In this document: in pieces, positions 9,189-17,619 of the stretch
Position numbering within the stretch: position 1 is the stretch's first letter
Layout: every line of letters starts with the position of its first letter
Source: an uncultured Pontibacter sp.
GTDB taxonomy: Bacteria; Bacteroidota; Bacteroidia; Cytophagales; Hymenobacteraceae
Reading direction: 5' to 3'
NCBI RefSeq assembly: GCF_947495565.1
Contig: NZ_CANLZM010000004.1
Coordinates: 62,001 to 126,000 of the forward strand
DNA length: 64,000 nt
Translations under genes and position numbers: made by a program
The notes under the pieces: model-generated
What the model was told of the DNA's origin: nothing
Databases searched by the model: none
Seen by the model: only the letters and a program-made list of their open reading frames with translations

Positions 9189-9763
9189 TGATAGAGGCAC
9201 TGGAGCAGCTGGATAAGGATGTTTTTGTTTACCTGAACAATATGCACAGCCCTTTCTGGGACGCGGTGATGGTGTTTGTGTCCGAGAAGCTGGTATGGAT
9301 TCCCTTTTACGTGGGCCTTATTGGTTACTTGATTTGGCGCTACCGCCGGCAAAGTATACCCATGCTGCTGCTCGTGGTTATTGCCATCGGCTTAGCTGAT
9401 TTTATTGCCTCCGGTCTCATGAAGCCATACTTTATGCGTCTTCGCCCTTGCCACGACCCTACCCTTTCCGAGCTGATAAATATTGTGGAGGGCTGCGGCG
9501 GCAAGTATGGTTTTATCTCCTCGCATGCAGCCAACACGTTTGCGCTGGCAGTTTTTTTCAATTTGATACTTTCAGACCGTTACCTGATTTTTAAAGTGGT
9601 GCTGGTGGCCTGGGCGGTGGTGGTAACGTATAGCCGTATCTACCTTGGCGTTCACTTTCCGGCTGATGTAATGCTGGGGGCACTTTTAGGTGCTGTTTTA
9701 GCTTTCATAGCCTCTCTGGTTTACCGTCATTCAATAAAGCGATACAGCTACTTCAGAGGCTAA
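9188..9763 (+). CDS. PAP2-family membrane phosphatase
   Basis: This 191-residue membrane protein has about five hydrophobic segments and all three PAP2 signatures: K79 to R86-P87, S111-S112-H113, and S149-R150 with H156 and D160. Such enzymes dephosphorylate lipid phosphates such as undecaprenyl pyrophosphate or phosphatidate at the inner membrane. The second motif reads SSHA rather than the usual PSGH, a common bacterial variant. The substrate is not determined. The start codon overlaps the hemF stop by one base. Confidence 0.92.
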   Translation: MIEALEQLDKDVFVYLNNMHSPFWDAVMVFVSEKLVWIPFYVGLIGYLIWRYRRQSIPMLLLVVIAIGLADFIASGLMKPYFMRLRPCHDPTLSELINIVEGCGGKYGFISSHAANTFALAVFFNLILSDRYLIFKVVLVAWAVVVTYSRIYLGVHFPADVMLGALLGAVLAFIASLVYRHSIKRYSYFRG

Positions 9764-9811
9764 ACCTTTCCCGGCAACTGCTGTTAAACCATAATTAAAA
9801 CAGCGAACGTA

Positions 9812-12184
9812 TTGCGGAGCTTCATCTACTATTTCATTACCCTTTTGGGCTTGCTATGCCTGCAACCAGCTGTGGCACAGTCTGTTTACACGCTGTCAGG
9901 GCGTGTGCTGGATGCGACATCCGGTGAGCCGCTTCCGGGAGCCGCTGTGGTGCTAAAAGAGAGGCCGGCTGCCGGAGCCATTACAGATGCCTCGGGCAAG
10001 TATAGCTTTGCCGCTCCGGAAGGTATGTACACGCTCACTATCAAATACATCGGATACAAGACCTTCGAGCAGCCGCTGCAGCTAAATCAATCCCTTAATT
10101 TAACCACCCGATTAAACTCGGCAGCCTATCAGGTGCAGGAAGTGGAAGTTGTGGCCGCACGTAAACCTCCGATTAATGAAACCGCCGCCATGGGCCAGCT
10201 GGAGCTGCCGCTGGAGACGCTCAAAACGCTTCCGGTTATTTTCGGGGAGGTTGACATACTGAAGACTATTCAGCTGATGCCAGGAGTGAAATCTGCTGGA
10301 GAAGGCAGTACAGGCTTTTATGTGCGGGGTGGAGGTGCCGACCAAAACCTTGTCCTGCTTGATAAAGCCACCGTTTACAACCCGGGCCACCTTTTTAACT
10401 TCTTCTCCGTTTTTAACAGCGACGCTTTAGACAACACCACGCTTATCAAAGGGAACATGCCCGCTCGGTACGGAGGCCGCCTTTCCTCTGTGCTGGATAT
10501 CGGCATGAAAGAAGGAGATTTCCAGAATTTCAGAGCTGATGGCGGCATCGGCCTAATCTCTTCCAGGCTCTCTGTGCAAGGCCCTTTAGTGGAAGACAAG
10601 GCATCATTTATACTTTCAGGTCGGCGGACGTATGTGGATGTGCTGCTGAATCCGTTTCTGAACAATAGTGAACAAGGCGGTGTGCCTTACCACTTTTACG
10701 ACCTCAACGGCAAACTAAGCTTTATACTTTCTGATAAAGACAGACTGCACCTGAGCGGGTACTATGGCCGTGACGTAGGAGAATTTACGCTATCGGATGG
10801 GCGCTTCGATGCTGATTTTTTTTGGGGCAATTCCAGTGCAACCGCCCGCTGGAACCATACTTTTAGCAATAAGTTAGAAATGGACGTGTCGGGGGTGCTG
10901 AGCAAGTATGACTTTGAGTTTGGCTGGGATTTTGGCGGATTTGCCACCCTTGCTGAAACAGGTGTGCAAGACTATACCGCTATGGTGGACTTCAACTATA
11001 AGCCGAACGCTCGCCACCACCTGCAGTATGGCCTGCATTATACCTATCATAAACTGCGCCCCAGATCAGGTGAGGCGGAAAGTGCCAATGGCGAAATCTT
11101 CGGAACGGATCAATTGAGAACCAAGTATGGCCATGAGTATGCTTTTTACTTTTCAGATGATATACATCTAACAGACAGACTACTGCTTAGCCTTGGCTTA
11201 CGAAACAGCTACTTTACCCAGGTGGGGCCATTTACGTTATATCAATTCAACGACAACCAGTTTGCGACGGATTCTGCTACCTACGGGCGGGGCGAAAAAG
11301 TGAAAACCTACCATGCCTGGGAGCCGCGTGTATCCATGAAGTATGATTTAAGTAAAACAGCCTCCCTAAAAGCCGCTTATACTCAATCTGCCCAGTACCT
11401 GCACCTGGTTTCCAATGCCTATACTACCTTGCCGCTAGATGTGTGGGTGCCTAGCTCGGCACTGGTAGAGCCCCAACGAGCCACACAGTATGCCTTGGGT
11501 TATTTCAAAAGTATAAAAGATAACCAGTATGAAGGCTCTGTGGAAGTATACTATAAGGAACTGGAAAACCAGCTGGAGTACAGAGAGGGTTTTGCGCCTG
11601 GCCCAAGCAACCGCGATTTGGAATATGAGTTTGTGAGCGGCAGCGGCAGATCTTATGGTGTGGAGCTTTTCCTGCGTAAAAACTATGGCAATTTACAAGG
11701 CTGGTTTGGCTATACCCTTTCCCGCACCACCCGCACTTTCCCTGGCCTTAATGACGGCGAGCTTTTCCCGGCGCGTTATGACCGTCGGCACGATTTGTCT
11801 GCCGTGGCCAGTTATAAGTTAAACGAGCGCTGGATATTTGGAGGAAGCTTTGTGTATGGCACCGGCGAGGCTACTACTTTACCAATGCGGCGATACTTGC
11901 TGGAAGGAACGGTAAACTACCAGTACGGAGATCGGAACAGCTTTAGAATGCAGCCAACGCACCGCTTGGATCTTTCAGCCACTCTGCAGGGCAAGAAGTG
12001 GAAGAACATAGAAAACAGCTGGACCTTTTCAATTTACAACGTGTATGGCCGCAAAAACCCATACTTATACTACATAGATAATGAGGGCAGCGCCTATGAG
12101 GGCAGCGTGAAGCTTCAGGCAAAAAAGGTATCTATCGTGCCATTCCCGTTACCCTCTGTTACCTTAAACTTTACCTGGAAGTAA
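9812..12184 (+). CDS. TonB-dependent outer-membrane receptor with N-terminal carboxypeptidase-regulatory-like domain
   Basis: The start is a TTG at 9812; no in-frame ATG lies before the signal peptide (hydrophobic core ITLLGLLCL, cleavage after AVAQ). Order of parts: CarboxypepD_reg-like beta-sandwich at about 26-110, plug domain at about 125-240 (with GGGADQNLVLLDKA), then a 22-strand barrel ending PLPSVTLNFTWK. It has 790 residues, smaller than a SusC protein. It imports a substrate using TonB energy. A DUF4249 lipoprotein follows after 4 bases, the usual partner of this receptor subfamily, so the two likely form one uptake complex. The substrate is unknown. Confidence 0.95.
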   Translation: MRSFIYYFITLLGLLCLQPAVAQSVYTLSGRVLDATSGEPLPGAAVVLKERPAAGAITDASGKYSFAAPEGMYTLTIKYIGYKTFEQPLQLNQSLNLTTRLNSAAYQVQEVEVVAARKPPINETAAMGQLELPLETLKTLPVIFGEVDILKTIQLMPGVKSAGEGSTGFYVRGGGADQNLVLLDKATVYNPGHLFNFFSVFNSDALDNTTLIKGNMPARYGGRLSSVLDIGMKEGDFQNFRADGGIGLISSRLSVQGPLVEDKASFILSGRRTYVDVLLNPFLNNSEQGGVPYHFYDLNGKLSFILSDKDRLHLSGYYGRDVGEFTLSDGRFDADFFWGNSSATARWNHTFSNKLEMDVSGVLSKYDFEFGWDFGGFATLAETGVQDYTAMVDFNYKPNARHHLQYGLHYTYHKLRPRSGEAESANGEIFGTDQLRTKYGHEYAFYFSDDIHLTDRLLLSLGLRNSYFTQVGPFTLYQFNDNQFATDSATYGRGEKVKTYHAWEPRVSMKYDLSKTASLKAAYTQSAQYLHLVSNAYTTLPLDVWVPSSALVEPQRATQYALGYFKSIKDNQYEGSVEVYYKELENQLEYREGFAPGPSNRDLEYEFVSGSGRSYGVELFLRKNYGNLQGWFGYTLSRTTRTFPGLNDGELFPARYDRRHDLSAVASYKLNERWIFGGSFVYGTGEATTLPMRRYLLEGTVNYQYGDRNSFRMQPTHRLDLSATLQGKKWKNIENSWTFSIYNVYGRKNPYLYYIDNEGSAYEGSVKLQAKKVSIVPFPLPSVTLNFTWK

Positions 12185-12188
12185 AATT

Positions 12189-13124
12189 ATGCTGAAGTAT
12201 AAACTCATACTTGCACTCATAAGCGCTCTGCTCCTTTTAGGTTGCGAGGAAGATATTACCATTGCTATACCAGAGGGAGACGAGCAGTTGGTGGTAGAAG
12301 GCCATATCGAGCAGCAGGCGCCGCCCATTGTCATACTTACCAGAACAGTTCCTGTTTTCTCTGACATTTCAGCGGAGGTGCTGGAGCAGAGCTTTGTGCA
12401 TGATGCAGAAGTAACCGTAACTGTAAACAACCAAAGCTATACTTTAAAAGAAACTTCTTCAACTGCTTTTACAGAAGATCTTAAGCAGGTGATTTCAATG
12501 CAATTTGGGCTTAGCCCTGGAGTGTTAAATAGCGCAAGCGGATTTTCCTTTTACGTGTATACGACTGACGAATTGCTCGGAGAAGTTGGAAAAACCTATA
12601 ATTTGAAGGTCAGCCATCAAGGTAAAACCCTTACTTCTTCTACTACCATTCCTCACTTAAACCCGATAGATTCTCTTTGGACGATACCGCACCCTAATCC
12701 CGAAGAAGATAGTCTGCGCCAGCTCTACTATCGTTACAATGACCCGGACACGCTGGGGAATTACATTCGGTATTTTACCAAACGCAACCAGGAGCCGTTT
12801 TACCCTGGGCTTTTGGCTTCTGTGTTTACGGATGAGTTTGTGAACGGCGCTACAATAGATTATCCCCTGGACCGTGGTGAGCCGAAAGGTCAACCCGAGG
12901 TAAATGAGGACCTGTACGGCTACTTCGGCAAAGGCGATACTGTAACTGTACGCTGGGCAGCCATAGACCGCCCCCACTACAGCTTTTGGTTTACCTTGGA
13001 AAATGAGCAACTGAATAACGGCAGCCCCATTTCATCTCCCAACATTACGCAGTCCAATATTACAGGCGGCTTAGGTATATGGGGCGGTTACGCCGTAACG
13101 TATCATACTATCATAATTGATTGA
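12189..13124 (+). CDS. DUF4249 outer-membrane lipoprotein
   Basis: The 311-residue protein starts with a lipoprotein signal (lipobox LLGC, Cys 19) followed directly by acidic residues and the LVVEGHI segment that marks DUF4249. Genes of this family sit directly after small TonB receptors, as here (4-base gap), and probably act as a surface lid or substrate-binding partner, by analogy with SusD; this has not been shown for most members. Its stop codon directly abuts the stop codon of the convergent K+ channel gene, with no room for a terminator between them. Confidence 0.85.
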   Translation: MLKYKLILALISALLLLGCEEDITIAIPEGDEQLVVEGHIEQQAPPIVILTRTVPVFSDISAEVLEQSFVHDAEVTVTVNNQSYTLKETSSTAFTEDLKQVISMQFGLSPGVLNSASGFSFYVYTTDELLGEVGKTYNLKVSHQGKTLTSSTTIPHLNPIDSLWTIPHPNPEEDSLRQLYYRYNDPDTLGNYIRYFTKRNQEPFYPGLLASVFTDEFVNGATIDYPLDRGEPKGQPEVNEDLYGYFGKGDTVTVRWAAIDRPHYSFWFTLENEQLNNGSPISSPNITQSNITGGLGIWGGYAVTYHTIIID

Positions 13125-13946
13125 TTAAGCGCTTCTGTCGAACTTATAGCCGCAGTTGAAGCAAAAGTACGCGTTGTTGGGGTGTCCTTCCTGGTGGCAA
13201 TTCGGGCATACCCGTGTGGGAGTCATCTGCCTCTCGCTCCGGGACATTTCTACGGTAACGATGCCTGTGGGCACAGCGATAATCCCATAGCCCATAATCA
13301 TCACAAAACTAGCCACTATCTGGCCAAGAGCCGTTTGAGGCGCAATATCTCCATAGCCTACCGTCGTGAGCGTTACAATAGTCCAGTAAATGCTGGTTGG
13401 GATGCTGGTAAAACCGCTGGCAGCACCCTCAATAATATACATGGTAGACCCTATAATGACGATCAGGAGCACCACTGTGCCTATAAAAATAAGGATTTTA
13501 GTAGCGCTAGCTCGTAAAGCAGACGACAGCACCTGCCCTTCGTTGATGAACCTGGTTAATTTAAAAATTCGAGCGATACGCAGCAGGCGTAGCACCCTTA
13601 CCACCAGCAGGTACTGCGATCCGACTATGAAAAGGCTCATGTAAGTCGGGATAATAGAGAGTAAATCTACAATACCGAAAAATGAGAAAACATACTTTAA
13701 GGGTTTTGGTGTGCTATAGATGCGTAGAATGTATTCTATTGTAAACAGAATCGTAAACACCCACTCCATAGTCAGGAACAGCGTCAGGTAATTGCGGCGT
13801 AAGGCTACAATACTTTCCAGCGATACGATTATGACACTTGCAATAATCAGTACGAGCAACAGGACGTCAAAAGCTTTTCCGGCACTTGTATCAGCCTCAA
13901 ATATAATGCGAAACATTTTCCTTCTTACATCGCTTTTAGTTGGCAT
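13125..13946 (-). CDS. Voltage-gated potassium channel with C-terminal zinc ribbon
   Basis: The 273 residues follow a six-helix Kv layout. S4 (about 115-131) has regularly spaced arginines (VRVLRLLRIARIFKLTR), the pore holds the K+ selectivity filter TVGYGD at 195-200, and S6 follows at about 208-232. The tail carries a CPNC ... CFNC zinc ribbon (Cys 247, 250, 262, 265), a common ending of Bacteroidota members of this family. It lets K+ cross the inner membrane in response to voltage. It is transcribed away from the DUF389 gene's 3' end and is probably monocistronic. Confidence 0.95.
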   Translation of the reverse strand: MPTKSDVRRKMFRIIFEADTSAGKAFDVLLLVLIIASVIIVSLESIVALRRNYLTLFLTMEWVFTILFTIEYILRIYSTPKPLKYVFSFFGIVDLLSIIPTYMSLFIVGSQYLLVVRVLRLLRIARIFKLTRFINEGQVLSSALRASATKILIFIGTVVLLIVIIGSTMYIIEGAASGFTSIPTSIYWTIVTLTTVGYGDIAPQTALGQIVASFVMIMGYGIIAVPTGIVTVEMSRSERQMTPTRVCPNCHQEGHPNNAYFCFNCGYKFDRSA

Positions 13947-14045
13947 CAGGCAAGTGTATATATAGTTTATAGTTGTTACGGAAATCTGCCGATAAAGCTT
14001 AATTGCTTAATATATAATTAGTTAAAAGCTAAAGCTGCAGTAGTA

Positions 14046-15461
14046 CTAGAAAGTGGAGATAACCTGTACGGAGTCTCGCTGCAATTTGTAGCTGAGGTAG
14101 CCTTTGATGCGGTTTTCATACTCCTGCACCTGCTTGGCCTGTAACTTCGGCTTTACTGGTTTTTTAGCGGCTGGTTTTGCTTTGGCTACCGTTTCCTGAA
14201 CAGTTGGTTGCTGTTGCTCTCTCCAATCAATCATCACTAATGTTATTGTATCAGGTTTGGCGGGGTTCGTAGTGCTTACCATATCGCCAACCTGTACTTT
14301 TTGTATTTCCGGAAAAAGCATCCTCAGGTCGCTGGTCGCGCTGCCATTAACCTCTAGATTTTGGCGCCTCCGCAAACTGTCGGTGTGTTGCTCCTGCAGT
14401 TTCTGCAGCTCCAGCGTCTTCAAGAGGTCCTGGGTCATGTTGTTGGTAATGTCGTAAGCGATTTTCTGCACCTCCTCCGGCGACACATCCAGCTGCACCA
14501 GCTTCACTTTATACTTGCCGAGCTTGTTTTGGGCCAATACTTCATCGTAGTAGTTAACCAGGTTTTCGTCCACTTGCTTTCCTACGCTATAGATTTTGAT
14601 GTAACGCAGAGAATCGCCGGGCTGCAACTCCCATTTTATGATTTCGTTATTGCGTTCTTTAAAATCCGTGATGATAAGCTGCTCAATCTGCTTCTTCGTT
14701 TTTACATCGTTGTAAATGTTGTAGAGGAAGTAGACGCTTGGCAGCACCACAATTACCAGCACCGCCACCATAGCCTGCGCAACCCGTTTCTGCTTGGCCT
14801 GATCTACGTATGCTTTTGTATGAAAGTGAAGGTACTTCACAATCATGTAAGTGGCCAGGCTGATAAAGACCGCATTTATGAAAAACAGGTAAAATCCACC
14901 GAAAAAGAAATCATACCGGCCTACAGCTAAACCGTAACCAGCCGTGCAGAGCGGCGGCATGAGGGCTGTGGCAATGGCAACTCCAGGTATGGCATTAGAT
15001 TTATCAGCCCGTGAGATGGAAACGATACCGGCCACTCCGCCAAAAAAGGCTACACCTACATCTAAAAGAGTCGGGGTTGTCCGGGCCAGCAGTTCGTTGG
15101 TAGGCTCCCCAAGCGGTGTTACGCTGAAGTATAAAGTACTCACAATTAATCCTGCAGCCGCAGCCAAAGCCAGATTCTTAATAGAGTCTATCAGCATTTC
15201 GCGGTCGTTGATACCCACCGAGAGCCCCACGCCAAGTATAGGCGACATAAGCGGGGAAATTAACATGGCTCCGATAATCACTGCACCGGAGCTGGTATCC
15301 AGGCCAATAGAAGCAAGCATTGCCGAGCAGATGAGCATCCAGGTGTTATTGCCCCTGATCGGGATTTTATCGTTTATCTCACGGATTGTGCCTTCTTCAT
15401 CGGTCTCATGCTGAATATTTAAGATATTACTCAGCATTGCTTTTAAGGATTTTAGCAGCAT
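14046..15461 (-). CDS. DUF389 (TIGR00341-type) membrane protein
   Basis: This is an integral membrane protein with a block of about six helices in its first half, including the DUF389 signature around IGLDTSSGAVIIGAMLISPLM. The second half is a soluble domain (about 240 residues) with a Lys/Ala/Pro-rich stretch near the C-terminus. The function of the family is unknown. I chose the ATG at 15461 (MLLKSLKAML); GTG at 15503 and ATG at 15494 are in frame and would add a short non-conserved lead. It lies right after the DUF2254 gene on the same strand, and the two membrane proteins are probably co-transcribed. Confidence 0.82.
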   Translation of the reverse strand: MLLKSLKAMLSNILNIQHETDEEGTIREINDKIPIRGNNTWMLICSAMLASIGLDTSSGAVIIGAMLISPLMSPILGVGLSVGINDREMLIDSIKNLALAAAAGLIVSTLYFSVTPLGEPTNELLARTTPTLLDVGVAFFGGVAGIVSISRADKSNAIPGVAIATALMPPLCTAGYGLAVGRYDFFFGGFYLFFINAVFISLATYMIVKYLHFHTKAYVDQAKQKRVAQAMVAVLVIVVLPSVYFLYNIYNDVKTKKQIEQLIITDFKERNNEIIKWELQPGDSLRYIKIYSVGKQVDENLVNYYDEVLAQNKLGKYKVKLVQLDVSPEEVQKIAYDITNNMTQDLLKTLELQKLQEQHTDSLRRRQNLEVNGSATSDLRMLFPEIQKVQVGDMVSTTNPAKPDTITLVMIDWREQQQPTVQETVAKAKPAAKKPVKPKLQAKQVQEYENRIKGYLSYKLQRDSVQVISTF

Positions 15462-15508
15462 ACTATAATAATGTAAGGCTGCAAAATTAAGCATTTTAAC
15501 CACAGCGC

Positions 15509-16849
15509 CTAATGCGCACCTTTCAGGGTTGGCAGTAATTTGTCCATCACATCCATCTTATTTATCTGGTTTACAAGAAGATTTATTTTCTGCTTATCGC
15601 CGGGGTTTAGGATCGCCTCCTCTGCATCGTGCAGCAACAGCACAGCCTCCTGGTGCAGCACCGGTAGCAAGTGCGGATATGGTTTAACCTTGTGCAGCAG
15701 GCTTTGCAAGAGCAGCAGCATCTTTAGCACAAGTATGCTGTTCTGCTTGCCATACAAACGCAAGGGAGTAAGGCAAATAGCGTAGATATCTTTGAAAGTC
15801 TGGTGTTTGAAGCGAACTCGCCCTGCTCCGTCATCATCATATAAAATTTTTTCGTCTGTAAGCTGCATGCGTTTGGCAAACAGGGCTGTAAGGTAATCAA
15901 TAGCTTTTATGGCAGTGCCGGGGTCGTTAATACCAGGGCTGAGAGCTTTAACCGCACTTTCTGTGATGTGCTTAAACCCAAAGATATAGTTGATGCCCGG
16001 TCGCTCTTCCCTGAAAAAGTTAACGTGGTCGAACAGGCGGTCTGTAAACTCATCCATGTTCTCCACCCTTTTGTTGATGCGGGCAAACGGGATTCCCTCC
16101 ACCAGAAAGCTGCCCAAGGGGTATTCAAAATCAAGCACAACGTCAAACTCCATCAGCAACTTCATGACAGCCACCTGATCCAGGCTTTGCACGTATCCGG
16201 TTTTGGGGCTTTTCAAGTATAACCAGTCCTTCTGATTAAATATGTTCGGCATGTTAGTGCCTTTATCACGCTCAATTTCTTCCTCCAACTGGCTTACGGT
16301 AATGTTATAAATGCCTTCTAATATACTCTCTATCTGAATGGATTCTGAAATAGAATGTATGAAGTACACAAAGAAGCCCAGGCAGGCTATAGCAAACGCC
16401 ATAGACAGAAATATGGCAAAACCGGGTAAGTCTACGCTGTAAAACTCTGACCGCACGTTTACCATCACCACCAATGTATAAATCAGGGTGCCGAGGTAAA
16501 GACCTGTTACAGTTTGGTTAGCCTTATAAGTAATTAGCCCCGGAATAACTCGAGGAGAAAAGTTAGAGCCAGCCTGGTTTAGCACCAGCATCACCATTGT
16601 AAAGCTGAAAACCGTGAGCGAAATAACGCCAGTGGCAATTGTGCTAAGTATAAGTCGGGCTGTCTCTCCGTTGCTGATGATCAGGAAAGGAAGGGTTTCT
16701 TTTAATGTCACGCTCAGCCCCGTGGTTTCGAGATAAAGCATCAAAATAGCCAAAAGAAAGAAAGCCAGCGAAATAACCGTAGGTATAAACCCTAAACTTG
16801 ATATAATGTATTGATAAATGAACTTGATTCGGCTAAATATTTTATCCAT
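15509..16849 (-). CDS. DUF2254 membrane protein
   Basis: This protein of about 446 residues has four to five hydrophobic segments in the first 160 residues, including the SNFSPRVIPGLI stretch typical of DUF2254, then a long cytoplasmic part with the SPGINDPGTA motif. I chose the ATG at 16849 (MDKIFSRIKF). The frame is open for another 72 codons upstream, but that stretch runs through the terminator at 16924-16966 and does not look like protein. The family's function is unknown; it is often near other envelope membrane proteins, as here (DUF389). Confidence 0.85.
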   Translation of the reverse strand: MDKIFSRIKFIYQYIISSLGFIPTVISLAFFLLAILMLYLETTGLSVTLKETLPFLIISNGETARLILSTIATGVISLTVFSFTMVMLVLNQAGSNFSPRVIPGLITYKANQTVTGLYLGTLIYTLVVMVNVRSEFYSVDLPGFAIFLSMAFAIACLGFFVYFIHSISESIQIESILEGIYNITVSQLEEEIERDKGTNMPNIFNQKDWLYLKSPKTGYVQSLDQVAVMKLLMEFDVVLDFEYPLGSFLVEGIPFARINKRVENMDEFTDRLFDHVNFFREERPGINYIFGFKHITESAVKALSPGINDPGTAIKAIDYLTALFAKRMQLTDEKILYDDDGAGRVRFKHQTFKDIYAICLTPLRLYGKQNSILVLKMLLLLQSLLHKVKPYPHLLPVLHQEAVLLLHDAEEAILNPGDKQKINLLVNQINKMDVMDKLLPTLKGAH

Positions 16850-16923
16850 AAATATTGGTTGTGGTAGCTGATGATACGTTTTGTGGCTGTTTGCTATTAC
16901 TCGTATTCGTTGGCTGAGGTTAT

Positions 16924-16966
16924 AAACCAGAAGGGCAGGCTGTGTTGCAGCCTGCCCTTCTGGTTT
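16924..16966 (-). terminator. Terminator after the cupredoxin gene
   Basis: The 19-bp perfect arms (core agaagggcaggctg) at 16924-16942 and 16948-16966 are separated by 5 bases, with A/T on both sides. It lies between the cupredoxin stop and the DUF2254 start on the same strand, so it separates the two transcripts. It also argues against the upstream start of the DUF2254 gene. Confidence 0.8.
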
Positions 16967-17028
16967 TGTTATACTTATAATAGCGTTGATGCTGAACAAG
17001 TTGTGTAACTGATCATCTTCAGTAGCAA

Positions 17029-17568
17029 CTATTTCACAATCATTACGCCATTCATTCTCTTCCAATAGCCGGGGTAAGTACAGACAAAATCATACAGCCC
17101 TGGTTTTAAGGGTGCCGTAAATTCTATCTCTACTGTCTGGCCGGGCAAGGCCATTGGAGAAGCCGCAATAACAGCCTTACTATCGGGAACGTAATTTCCA
17201 GACGCACCCACGTTAGCACCGGCAAGCGCCACTTGCTTATACTTGCCCGGAGCTGTAATGACAACATTATGCACCATGGGCATGTCAATGCCTTGGTTTA
17301 TAAAAGTTAGTTTAATTAATGCGCCGGCTTTAGCCTCTAAAGTGTCTTTGCTATACCTGATTTCTTCTACCGTGTTCCCTAAGGCGCGCAGTTCCAGGTG
17401 CTGAACCTCCTGCAGTGTGGTGTCTTTTGGCTCCACCAGCGGCGCGCTGGATGCTGTGGCAGTGTCTCTTCCAGAGGCAGTTGCTTCTGGCTCTCCCTCA
17501 GTTTCTGGTGGGCTGCAGCTCCAGAGCAGTAGCATAAAGGGCAGTATGCTTGCAAATAAATTTCTCAT
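17029..17568 (-). CDS. Azurin/plastocyanin-like cupredoxin lipoprotein
   Basis: The 179 residues start with a lipoprotein signal (lipobox LWSC, Cys 18) and a disordered Glu/Thr/Ala linker to about residue 55, then a cupredoxin beta-sandwich. Three blue-copper positions fit: His 100, Cys 163 and Met 172. The position of the second histidine in the usual C-x-x-P-G-H loop holds Tyr 168 (CTYPGYWKRM). The protein may therefore bind copper weakly or differently, or use another ligand. It probably acts as a membrane-anchored periplasmic electron carrier. No respiratory gene is adjacent. Confidence 0.85.
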   Translation of the reverse strand: MRNLFASILPFMLLLWSCSPPETEGEPEATASGRDTATASSAPLVEPKDTTLQEVQHLELRALGNTVEEIRYSKDTLEAKAGALIKLTFINQGIDMPMVHNVVITAPGKYKQVALAGANVGASGNYVPDSKAVIAASPMALPGQTVEIEFTAPLKPGLYDFVCTYPGYWKRMNGVMIVK

Positions 17569-17584
17569 GGTACTATTTTATAAC

Positions 17585-17615
17585 AACTGTGGCAACCGTA
17601 TTGGCTGCCACAGTT
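17585..17615 (-). terminator. Stem-loop between the L,D-transpeptidase and cupredoxin genes
   Basis: The 10-bp arms aactgtggca and tgccacagtt have an 11-base loop. It follows the L,D-transpeptidase stop on the minus strand. The T tract is weak, so it may be an inefficient terminator or an mRNA-end stabiliser. Confidence 0.5.
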
Positions 17616-17619
17616 CATG

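Noticed and set aside
16850..17065. 72-codon N-terminal extension of the DUF2254 gene
   Set aside because: It runs through a strong terminator and into the cupredoxin gene, and the conserved protein begins at 16849.
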